Below are positions 22,084-34,000 of a stretch of DNA of 64,000 nt, piece after piece. The first letter of the stretch is position 1, and each line of letters starts with the position of its first letter. Where the stretch lies: assembly GCA_963514095.1 (NCBI GenBank), contig OY741269.1, forward strand, positions 18,754,145 through 18,818,144, read 5' to 3'. This DNA comes from Eutrigla gurnardus. Lineage: Eukaryota > Chordata > Actinopteri > Perciformes > Triglidae. The notes under the pieces were generated by a model. That model saw only the letters and a list, made by a program, of their open reading frames with translations. It searched no databases and was not told the origin of the DNA. The position numbers and the translations under genes are program-made.

Positions 22084-24401
22084 CTGATGGAGAGACGGAG
22101 ACACGGATCCAGCTTAAAGGCCGGGAGGCCAAAATCAATCACAGGACATCAAACGTGATGAATCGCAGGCAGCGATATTGATTCACGCCGTCATACTATT
22201 CTCAAGTCAAAAGGATCACCAAATGACTGGTCAATATTGGTGATTATTGAAACGTTCTCACTGAGGCTGACCTTTATCTCCAGATCAGTTCAGGGTCAAG
22301 GAGTAATAATCAGATAGCGGGTTCATTCACGACGCTTTTCCAGACATGCAGGAATCTCAGACGACGACGCCGATCACGACCTTGTTTAGTTTGACATGTT
22401 TTTATATTATTTATTTTAATATTTAATAATAGATGTTTAATACAATTTTTTATTTTTCAGTTGTATTATATTTAAATTTAAAGGGCATCCACTCTTTAAA
22501 AAAAAAAAAAAGTTCAATAAATAAATGTAAATCAAGAGTTATTGTGTTTAATAATCGGGATCTCAATATTGACCAAAATAATCGTGATTATGATTTTTGC
22601 TATAATGAGCAGCCCTACCTTTAAGGGTCGGCATGACAAGGATACAGGTTCAATTGGAGACCTTTTAAAGACCTAGATGTTTCCTTTCCTACATTTTTCA
22701 GTCTTATCTAGAAACTTATGTTTATTGAAAAAAACTATATCCTCATTTTATCCGAGTTGACTGTTTTTATTTATTTTAGTATTTTTCATATTTTTCTCTA
22801 CAACAACTAAAAAAAACTCAAAACACAATAATGGATCGTGGTGAATTTCTATTATAATGCAACTAACAAAATTGATTTTTGATGATATTTATTGTTTATT
22901 GATGCATGGAGACCTTATGATTCGTGATCATTTTATTTAAGAGGATTTTAATGTTTTTCACTAAAAAGCATGTTCACTTGAATAAAAATATTTGTTTCTT
23001 AACAAAAAAGTAAAGTGATTCCAGGATGTTAATCACTATGTTTTCATTTTTTTATGTTGTTTTTAAATGTATGTTATAGTTGTAGCGTGTTTTTTGTTGA
23101 CCCACTGCTGCTGCGTAAAAATAATTTCCCAGTCTGGGATTAATAAAGTAATTCTATTTAGCGTTTCCACAGAGCCGGCAGAGAAAAGAACATATGCAAT
23201 GGAACGTCCTTTAAACAGCCGTTGTGCCTCATTCATTACCGAGATCTGAGATAAACTCATCCAGACTCTAAACAATTAGCTTATTGATTGTGTGCATGTT
23301 GCAGGTCACACGCTGCCCAATCAGGAGCTTCCTGTTAGTCCTCATAGAGAAGACCCCCTTCAGTAAACACACAAATACCACATCATAGATCTACATGTGT
23401 TCAATCTGGACTTTCAACTCTGGAACACATTAGCAAATCGATCTAAATTAATTTAACAGTAAAGGTTAAGTGCTGGCTGAAAGCTTAGCCGATTGTACTG
23501 TAAGACCAAGATGTATCAGCTCAGGTGTGCTGGCAGTGGTGGGAGAAGTACTCAGATATACTGGTAAAAAAATAATACTCTATTTAAAATATCACTTGAG
23601 TACAAGTACAAAGGAATCAGCATCAGAATATTCTTAAAAAGTAAAAGTACACATTGTTCAGAATGGTTCATTTCGGAATAATGTGTATTATCATATAAAG
23701 GTTGGTTTTATTCGGCTATGCATATTTTTCCGATATAACCAAGACGTTTTGTTGCATAAACCCTAATGGAACTGGGACTTTAAACCGAATAACATAATAA
23801 TGAAAAATTGAAAATAATAAGTCAACTTGAAGGATGCAGTTATTTTTGTCACCAGGAGTCGCCCCCTGATGGCCAGTAGAGAGAATACAGGTTTAATTTA
23901 CTTTAGACTTAAACGTTCAGGGAAGTAAAAAAGCACAATATTTGTCTCTGAAATGCAGTGAAGTATAAAGTAGCAGGAAATGATAATACACAAGCAAAGT
24001 ACAAGTACTTCATAATAGCACTTCAGAGCCGCAGAGAAATATACTGTTACATTCCAGCACTGATGGAGTATTGTATGATGTGTATTATTTATTTGCTCTG
24101 CATTTTGTTACATTGCATCGTCCTAATTAAATAACATACATTTCAAATGCAGGACACAGCGACGTAAAGCGTCTTGTGACACGTGATACAAAGTTTGGGG
24201 CTGTTTGCTTCCCGTGTTTTTGTCTCTTCCATCTACTTGCGTGGAAGCTAAGCGGCTAACGGGGTTAGCATGAAGCCAGTTAGCGTAACTTACGTGTAAA
24301 CAGCTTCTGCGGGTTTTCAGCGTCTTGCTTCGGGTTGAAAGAGTTGAGACGCCGCGGAGGAGTCGCGGAGGAACTTCTGCAGCCGCTTTGAATGGACTCA
24401 C
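22084..24401 (-). other. PFAS 5'UTR intron, with repeat fragments
   Basis: Bounded by the donor ACG|GTGAGTCC (24401) and the acceptor CTCCATCAG (22084), placed two bases before the start codon. It holds a repeat end (AGCAGCCCTA, 22609-22618) and a longer dispersed element (about 23534-24062). Confidence 0.65.
23534..24062. mobile_element. Dispersed fish MITE-like repeat
   Basis: It starts CAGTGGTGGGAGAAGTACTC and ends TTCCAGCACTG, so the termini are imperfect inverted repeats (CAGTGGTGGGA against CAGTGCTGGAA). The interior is rich in AGTACAAGTAC and AAAGTAAAAGTAC words, which recur inverted at 9715-9872 and 29415-29575. No target duplication is visible. Confidence 0.6.
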
Positions 24402-24500
24402 CGTAGGCGGTTTGGCTGGCGAGGTCTGCAGACTGACAGCAGCGCGCAGGACGGACCTCTGCACGCAGCAACCCACGTGGGAACCGCAAAGAGCTGTGTG
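24402..24500 (-). other. pfas: PFAS non-coding first exon (5'UTR)
   Basis: The 3' boundary at 24402 is a strong donor (CCTACG|GTGAGTCC). The 5' boundary is not determined. The matching acceptor at 22084-22086 precedes TC-ATG, so the second exon begins just before the start codon. Human PFAS also has an untranslated first exon. Confidence 0.6.
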
Positions 24501-24515
24501 CGCATGCGCAGCTGC
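24470..24515 (-). promoter_or_regulatory. PFAS core promoter: E-box and NRF1-type palindrome
   Basis: CCACGTGG (24473-24480) contains the canonical CACGTG E-box bound by MYC/MAX and USF. TGCGCATGCGCA (24499-24510) is a perfect NRF1-type palindrome. Both lie at the 5' edge of the inferred first exon. Purine synthesis genes are established MYC targets, so the E-box fits, but binding is inferred. Confidence 0.55.
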
Positions 24516-25060
24516 AGGACCCACTCCCGTGAGTCTGTTTGGTTTAGAAATGTTTCTCGTCTTACTCCACTACATTTAGATGCTTTACAGATTCATATGG
24601 CATACATAAATATCAATTATGAATATAGATTCATCTACAGATCAGTATATAAAGTAATGTTCATGGACCTAATAATAATTATAATCCAATAATATGATAA
24701 ACATTATTCTAAAATGCTAAAATTGTGTATTTATTTGCTGTGGTATTACTTCTAATATATATGTATATACACACATAATAATAATAATTATATATATATA
24801 AACATTTAATTTGCAGGCTCAAAGTAATATTTATGAAGTCCAGGTTATAGCCCTGATATAATACTGATAGTAAAATCTTAATTACTAAACCAGGACCAAC
24901 AAACTCTCTCGGTCTAAAAGAAGAAAAGCTGATCAAACACGTTTCCAGTTGTTGTGATGATAGTTTCAGAGATGTTGTCAAAACGTGCCTTTTGATTGAT
25001 TGAATGAAGCTACTCCCACACACAAACACCGAAGAGTCAAGAGCTGCAGTCTTAGATATA
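24516..25060. other. Short intergenic stretch between PFAS 5' end and IPO13 3' end
   Basis: AT-rich, with TA/TAA microsatellites (about 24640-24800) and the repeat word TTACTCCACTACATTTA at about 24561. No gene seen. Confidence 0.6.
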
Positions 25061-25221
25061 TTTAATAAATTAAAGCCAAGGTACAAAAAAAACAATGTAC
25101 ATTTCTTACCCCCCCTCCACCCACAACTCTTTCTTTTAACTGTGACAAACTCTCTCCAGAGCTGATTCTTGAGTCTAAAGTCAGGTCTTCCTATTCCACA
25201 CTGAACACGTTTGTCCCCTGA

Positions 25222-25241
25222 CCCCCCCCCCCCCCCCCCCC
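25222..25241. repeat. Poly-C run
   Basis: Twenty consecutive C bases on the plus strand; length may be an assembly artefact. Confidence 0.8.
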
Positions 25242-25906
25242 TCCCCAACACATACATGCTACATGTCTGCAGGCACCTCGGATAAGACAGAAGGATTAGA
25301 CTGAGATAAAGTGTTATCAGAGACCACAAAGTACATTTCAACGCCGAGTGCTATTAGATGTCGACTGGTGCTGCTGATTTCACGAAGCAGCGTTTTTTGT
25401 TGTTGTTGTTTTTTCTACAGCCTTCACCAATAATGTCTCCGGCATAACGGATGAGCACAGAATGTCAGTGCTAATTCCTGCTGCAAAATGCCAAATAACT
25501 TTCTCAGAGACGTTTTGTTTTGTCGCCGAACTCTCTAATCCTTCTCGGTCCTCTCCAAGGCAGCGACTCAGATGGATGAAGGGATGGTGGCGTTTCTCCG
25601 AGAGCAGTCGGGTCAATGACGGATGGATAGATGGATAGATAAAGAGTGTGGTCCATGATTACCGCTGGCTGGTTATCTCAGACGACTGAGGTGGTTTTGA
25701 CGAGATGCGACCACCGGTGAAATCCTGCATGTGCCTGGTCGGTTTTGCTTTTTAAGAAAAGAGTAGTCTGAATGAGTGTGGTGGTGGCGTGAGGAAATGA
25801 ATGAGCTCTTTGTTTAAAAGATGGGGAGGAAGCTGTGGATGTGTACTGTAGGTCCATTATAAGTGCACTGAACAAGTGGAAAAAGATACATCTGTGCATA
25901 CACAAC

Positions 25907-26023
<117 letters not shown>

Positions 26024-27158
26024 ATGAACACAGGCATACACTCAAATACGCAGAAGTGTTCAGCGATAACTGTTAATATGCACAACTTGATTAATATTTT
26101 TGCACGATTACAGTGACTAAGCCGTCCAAACACCTCGGTTCCCTTTCTCAGTTTTCCATTTTGTGCCTCTTTCTCACGGCCAGCTATTATCATTCCTTCC
26201 TCCCCCTCCTCTAGGCTTCACACCGGGGCAGTCCTGCTTAACCTAAGGGACCAATGCATAAAAAAAAACACCACTCTACAATCCAATCTAAGGAGACTGC
26301 AGTATGACTGGGTGGGACTGTGTATGTACATGAGGTACAGCCCTGTACGCACAGGGCCGGGCAAGAGAGCGGATCGCTTTTAGTCCGGTTGTGTGGTTTT
26401 CGACTCTTTCCTCCACTCATACCTCCCCTAAAAGGCATATAGAACAAAAAAAAGGACAAATTCACAAAACGTTTCTTGATAATTTGGCAAATGCGGAGAT
26501 CACAGGGAGGGAGGGGGGCGGGGGTTGGGAGTAAAATATTGAATCACTGTCATTTTTTTCCTGCAGAATCCCCCCCTCCTCACATTGGTCCTTCCCTCTT
26601 CCCGTTAGCAGCAGCAGGACTGACAACCGCCATCTTTCTATATGTGTATACGTATACATTTATATAATTAATTTGATTTATTTTGAAAAATAATATCAAG
26701 TAGCTACGTACGATACCAATACCATTTCATATGGATGCTAATCACCAGGAAACAACCTAGGAACCACGGGAAGATCTAGAAAAGGCAGAACAAGACGGAG
26801 ATAGAAGGAGGTGAGAGGCAGCGTGCTGGGAGTGCTGCTCCAAGCTCTTCCAAAGAAAAACAGGTAAAAAGAGAGAGAAACAATCGATCTTATAACAGAA
26901 AAAAAAAGGAAGGAGCAGAGAGGACAGCCTCCCGACAGCCCCCGGGGATTTAACATCAGTCCGATGGCAGGGCTGTGCTGGGTTTGCTTCAGGGTCTTGT
27001 CCTGCGATGGGGCGGGTTTATCGTTACAATCATTTCGTGATGTCTTTCGCTGATGGGGAGGAGTTGGTGAGAACTGTTTTTGTGTGTGTCGTGGCATCCA
27101 GCTGTTTGGCGCCGAAGGGGCAGAGGTCACAGTTGGGTGAGAGTTCGAGGGTAGAGTT

Positions 27159-28012
27159 TCAATATTCAGCGGCGTACTCCGTACCATGAAGCCCTCTGCA
27201 CAGCAGTGTGAACTCCTTCACTATGTCCTTCACCCTCCTCTTGTTCACTCGTTCTCTGCTGGACAGAAGAGGCCCGGGACAAAAACGCGCACGATTAGAA
27301 AGAGTCGGTGCGGGAAAACCATGTGGTTGACCAGCCGGATGGACTAGTTAGCCGGAAAACTTGTTACCTGAGTATCTGATGCGAGAAGTTGTCCTTCTGT
27401 TCAGTCGTGACCCGCGATGACGGGAACCCGGGAGACTGCAGTGCCTCCTTCAACCACATGGCGAGCAAAGAGAAGCAGTTCTTGTTCATAGAGAAAAGCA
27501 CTTCTGCAAACTGGTCCATCAGGCTGCGAGACGCCCCGCCCCCGATGCCCTGGAGAAAGTGGTGGAGAAAATCCGTTTCCCACCCAAATTAGCACATCTT
27601 GTACATGCAGTTCCTACTAAAAACACAAAAAAAAGTGGGTTTTTGGTTCTTGTGCGACGTGTAAGTGTGTGACGTGGCGCTCCCTCACCTCCAGCACGGC
27701 CTGGATTAACAGTTTGCCGTCCTCCTGCACCACTCTGGCCAGTGGAGGCACGTCCGAGCAGTGGGGCAACAGTTCAGTCTGAGGCAGGACACACAATCGG
27801 AACATTTCAGGCCAAATGTCTCATTTACAAACACACATATGTCTGCAGGGTTTCAAGGTGTGTGTGTGTGTGTGTGCTCACAAAGAACAAGCATGTCGAC
27901 TTGACTGTCGGAGCCTCAGGAAATTTGAGTGACAGAACCCCTAGAAGTGGGAGAAGGAGTCAGAAACATCAATAAACAAGTGTAGCCAAACACCCAGGAC
28001 AGTGTGCAGAGG

Positions 28013-28063
<51 letters not shown>

Positions 28064-31000
28064 CATGCACACTTACCACAGTGGAACACTGCTTTCACGT
28101 CAAGACTCTCGGACAAGAACAAATCGGGCTTCCGTTTGAGGGCCTAAGAGGCAGATAAAGGCATTAAACGGAGCATGCTTCTGACAGCCCGACCCAATCG
28201 GTACTGCTTCACCACATTCCACTGCATAAGCTCCCTTCAAAGTACTGTTATCAACGATACCCGCGCAGCCTGGTAGCCGGATCTGACAGCAACACAGGAC
28301 TGAGAACAGATCTGCCTACCAGGCTATAGTGCTCTCTCCATCCGTTTAGGAAAAACTAGATCCAAACTCATACAGAGATCCTCCAATGCACAACTCAGCA
28401 GGTATAACAAACAAATTGCAAGAAATCATACTTTGAAATAATTGGAAACTTAAGTCAAACTAAAGGCAATGATGGTTTTGTTTCTTGAAAAATCAATTTG
28501 AAACATTACTTTTCCTTTGTTTTTTGTTTTTTTTGGCTGACTGGATTGAATATGCAACAGAAGTGTGTGAGTAATTAACATGTGCAGATTAATAGAAATA
28601 ATCATCTTGTAATAATGAACTCAGTCAGGATGGAGGAGAGGAGAGAGGGAGAGAGGGAAAGGGAGAGAGATGGAGGTCAGATCTATCCAAAGATAGAAAA
28701 CCAAGGAAGAAGAATGAAGACAAAAATATAAAAAACAGAAGAGCCATCAGCCAATTTTGTCTCAACCGATTAATATTAGGTGAATATTAATTCATTTGGG
28801 CTTTGATTGGCTCTGGGCAGGAATGACAGAGGAGGACCGGGCTCAGCGTCTACCCAGTCACCCGGGACCACAAGATGCCGTTACATCAGCTTCCCAAGAG
28901 CGTTGCATCAACCAAAACATTTCATCCGAGGCGCTGATTGTTCTTTTTGCAAAAAAAATCGTCAGCACAAACGTGCCCTGATGTTGACTTTAAAGGAAAA
29001 AGGGGAATGATAATAGTCGATGCATAAGATTCACTCATTCATATCAATATAGTATAATATCAATAAATCATTCTGAATATTTATAGAAGGGTTGTCCCTC
29101 TGAGAGGTTTATGAAATCTTTTCATTCGTCGTCGAGACTTTCTGAGCGAGTGAGACGACATTGAAAGCCTTTGTCAAGATTGAAAGGAGTAATAAAGTTT
29201 GCCATCTTGGGTCAGATTGCAGTGTTGTTTTATGGTCATAAGTGCTTTTTAGTGAATGTTTTAAAAGCTTTGTTCTGCATAATGTGATTAGTTGATGAAA
29301 CCCCAAAGTTGGGATGCTTTTTCATACATTCTGGATGATAGTATTCCTGACTAATAAATAACAATACAAATACAATTAAAAAAATACATTGATTGTGCAA
29401 CAATCCGAAGGGAAACCTTTTACTTTATACTGTAAGTACATTTCAGAGCCTGTGCCTTTTCACTTTTACTTGAGTAAAGAAGTTGTACTTCTACTTTTAC
29501 CAGAGTCTTTTTGAACACAAGTACCTGTACTTCTACTTGAGTTACGGATGTCTGTACTTCTGACACGTCTGCCTGATTGTGACGGCAAGTTTGCAGAGTT
29601 TTGTTCATATGAAACTATATTCATAAACTATTTTTGAGGTCATTCAGCATCGCTGCCAGTAGGGTTTTTAATTCAATGAACACGGAGAGTATTATAAGAA
29701 TGATAAACATCAAGATAAAGTTTGGTGTATTATTTTGTATGCTTTCGTGAGTATATCAGACCGATTTAGGTGGTTTTGGCATTTCGTTTTTATCACTTGT
29801 TCGGAAATTGTATTCTTTTCTTTCTTTTAGATATTTTAAAAATACTTTTTGTGAATTGGTGCAAAGCGTAGTTGTCTTTAATTATAATGTATTTTTTCCA
29901 TCCCACCTGTGGATTTTCTTACATTATTGTATATGTCCTCTCTTTTATTTTACCCACAAATACAGAACTAAAGGTCTGTACTCTGTGTGGCGAGGTGACT
30001 GTTAGAACCAAACATCCCCCCTCACGTTTCATTCCGCTGCCTCGCCTATGTGATGGGACACCTTACGGCCCGGTAACAAAGGACAGAAAGAGGGAGAAAA
30101 GGGAGAAGAGGACAGAGAAACAGGGAGAAACCAGAGAAAGAGAGAGAGAAACCCAAAGTGAATGAAATAAGAAACCAAAAACACACCTGAGCTTGGAGTT
30201 GCATAAATGAATCAACAATATCAGGATGATCCCTGGGTCCTAAAATATAATAAAGATGAAACTTAAGAAATCATAAGAGAATAAGAATAATATACAAACA
30301 GCAACTGAATAGATTCAACAGTCATGTGGAAATAAAAGAGAACTCAAAAATATTTCATTGAAATAATTCACACGTGAGTAAGGAACGAAGGGGAGAAGGG
30401 GGGGGAGGGGGAGGGGGGGCATATGAAGCTTTGGCAGAGTCTTGGTGGAACAGACCAACCAAAAAACAAAAACAAAAAAAACAGGCAGAAGACAAAGACA
30501 TGGGTCTGTTTGGAGAGAAACAAAAGAAGAAAGAAGTAACGAGAGAAAGAAGAACAAACCGAAAGAAACAAAAGTGGGTTTGGAGTGGGAACCCAGGAGG
30601 CACCTCTGTTACTGTTACAGTTTGGAGGAAACGAGGCACCGAGCCTGAATGGACCCGCTTCCACCTCCTTTCCCAGGAGGCACCGCTGGCGCTGGATGCG
30701 ATCCAAACAACGAGCGACGCGTTTCCTCTCAGACCGCGTGCCTCGTGGGGGAGGAGGTTTCTGTAAAGGGTCCATTCAGAGCCGGTCGATAAGATCCGCT
30801 CTGCTTCAAAAAAGGTGAACCCATAGCCATCCGTATGAATCACACTCAAAAGGTCAGGGTTCTGATATCACTACCTCCCCTTGTGCAGCTGGACACAGAC
30901 TACAAGACTCCCCCCCTCTCTTTTAAGATACGGCAGATTGTTGCACAATCAAACACGCATTTCCCCGTAGAAGCTTCTGAACAGAAGAATCCACATCGAG

Positions 31001-34000
31001 ACTTTCAAACGTGCTTTTTCTCCGACGTTGGAGGGACTCGTGATCAAACGGAGTAAAACGTCTGTAGTAAGCGCCCAGCTTTAGTTGTTCCCAGACTCCA
31101 AACAAGCTCCCTGCTCAACACCTCCCTCCAGCACCTCCACACACAACCCCTCCAGAGGGGGGTTTATTCCGGAGGGCTGTGATGGAGAGCCTCTAATCCT
31201 AGCACAGCGGAGGCGGCGGCCGGCCCGCTACATTATACGCCAGCCGACTGAAATAAGCTAGTGGACGGCATCCTGTACTGATACTGGCTACCGAAAGGCA
31301 CCTGCTCATAAAAGAAAGAGTTTAGAGGCAGGGGGAGAGGCAGCCATTACGTAACCAGTCAAAGCAGGAAAGGAGGTAGAGGAAAGAAGGGACAACACAA
31401 AGGGAAGGGGAGCGGCAGACAACGCTGGTACGAGCATCCTAGTTCAGGTGTAGTGGATGGAATGACATCATCTACATTCATGTCCAGGATTACGTTGAGT
31501 GAAACCTAACAAGCACACTAACAAACTTCTGATCAAACATTGAACACTTTACAAAAACAAAAATCATGTCATGCAGCCCAAACACTGAAGAGGTACATTC
31601 AAAATAAACTGATAAAAAAAAAATGACATAAGCAAATACTAGACTGCAAAATATAGAAACTATGGCAACACGTCGAGTACATAGGCTTAAAGCAAACGAT
31701 GATAAAATGATTGAATGGATGATCAGTGGGAACAGAAGTCTGCGTTGAGAAAACGATCATTTTATTCTTCTTTGTCATTTCAACAAATCAAGCAGAAAGA
31801 CCACTTGCATTAATGAGTAATGGGGGCAAACGTTTAAAGGTGGGCTGTACCAACAGAATCCAGGGACTTCAAACCTTTTTTTTTTGTCATTTTCCTGTTT
31901 GTGGCCCCCAGTCTGACAGGTTTTATTCTCTACAAATGCAACCGCATGTAAGTCCTCAAGAAATGGCGAGTATCACTAGAATATGCTAGGGCTGCAACGA
32001 ACAGATCAAAGCTTCAGTCATAACGTTGATATTCAAACATCACATCTATTCGCTCTATTTAAACCTGGTATTTCTGCACAGTTGCACATGAAGTACATTT
32101 GCAATAGCTAGAAAAGTTAAATAACTACAGTTGGTATGCCTCAGACTACCAGCCAGGTTGCAGTTTACCTCCATGTCCGTCCAAATTGTAATCACTTCGT
32201 CATTTTATACGGTTGTACTTAATTCTCATATGAACTCATGAGTAAAGGCCAAAATATTTTTTTGTGTGGAGGTCACAGTGACTTTTGAATACTAAAATCT
32301 AACCGTTTAATATTTGAGTCCATCTTTGTGCCAAATTTGAAGAGATTCCAATGTCACCAGCGCAGAGTATTATCAAGGTTTAAAGGTTCAAATGGAAAAA
32401 AAATTAATAAAAGATATTCGTTACAGCCCTATAATATTTAACTATTAATTTTTCACAGACGTGTTTGCAATTTCACTCTTGCCCTTTAATACACAAAAGA
32501 TAGGATTTTTAATCCTGCTGAAAAACCCAATATGAGAAACATTCCAAAAATGTCTAACGCTGATTCAAACAGACACATTTGACAGTATTCACAGTCCCAC
32601 CCCAGGCTGGACCCCCTACCTTGCTGGAAGATGGAGAGCGTTACCGAGGTAACCAGCTCAAACAGAGCCTTGATGGGTGGGAAGTGGTCCGTCTCACTGG
32701 CAAAGATGTGCACCATCTGAAACAGCAGGACTTCACATCAGGCGCTCATTGTGTTTAGCTTGCACACAAGAAACCATGTCAGTGGAGGGAAAACGGGCTA
32801 CGGCCGGAAACCACTGGATGTCTTTACATGCACTGCAGTGTTAACATTCATCTCCCCTTCTACCGCTGCACATATGTATAAAGTGTTGAAGCATTTGGAC
32901 CGAAGGCACTGTGAGAAAACAAGCTCTCAGCTCTGCAAATGTGTCTGACTATTGGGATGGTGTTCAGCTGTGGAAACATGCATTTTAGCATCATTTCCAG
33001 TTCCAACTGGACTTTTTAATCTAAATGCAAAGATCCACAGCTTTATATCCATGTTTACGAGAAAGTAGGCCTCGCTGGCAGAAACCTCTCCCCGTTAAAG
33101 GGTAACTTTGGTATATTATCAAGTGACTTTCCCGTGTTTTTGTATCTGTGACTAATGAGGACAACAGTATTGAGTGAGAACGCTGCAGCAGCCAAACAAT
33201 GTAACCCTTCTGTTGCCACCAAAAAGCTCAGATTGTTATTAGAAGTGTCTTATAACATTGTGGAAAGCCTAGTAGGGTGAAATACAATGTTTTTAAAGTG
33301 GCAATTGTCCCCACAAGACACACAAACATGGGAGAAGAGGGTCCAAGTAGAAAATGAAGGATGAGGATGAAGCTTTACAAACTCATGCTGTATCCGCCCT
33401 GGGCTCATTGGAGCGTAGCCGAACAGCACCTTCCTGACAAATCTCTCTGCATCCAAGTGTTAAAGGAACAATACCGATGTGAGCGTGAGCTCATGCGTGA
33501 GTGTGTACCTGTCGTGTGAGGTCGAGGGCCGAGGCCTGGGGAATCGTACTGTACATCTGTCCCAGCATCTCACTGAGCTGAGACACCATGGGAGCAAAGT
33601 CGTGGAGGAGCGTCTTCACCGACTTCTCAAAGATGGCGCACACCGCCTGGAGGGACGACATGAGATATCAGCTGAGACGAAATGTCATATCCGCTCACTG
33701 AGGACTGATTTTTGGAAGCCACTGACGTTATGTGACCGCACACTGACGATGACTCACCTCTACGACCTGCGAGTCATTGAGCCACTTACTGAGTACAGTC
33801 TGGATAAGAGCAAACACTTGTTGCAAAACCACCACCACCTGAAAAACACAAATTAGCTTTAAAATCAAAGGAAAAATAAAAAGGAACAAACAGAAAGTCA
33901 TAGACAAGAAGTACAATTTAAACATGGGTGCATCAGGATCGTGTGTGTGTGTGTGTGCGCGTGCGTGTGTGTGTGGTGTCTGACCGGGTTCGGTCCAGGT

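Larger units (their letters stand above)
28144..32619 (-). other. Two long IPO13 introns around a 53-bp exon
   Basis: Only the small exon 30187-30239 (encoding DHPDIVDSFMQLQAQ) was found. The rest holds a repeat fragment (29415-29575), a hAT-like element (31987-32431) and a diverged copy (about 32190-32400) of a repeat carrying AGGTCAC words. No further gene seen. Confidence 0.65.

Noticed and set aside
24709..25341. 210-codon minus frame
   Set aside because: It passes through poly-C (poly-G on minus) and TA repeats; low complexity with no recognised similarity.
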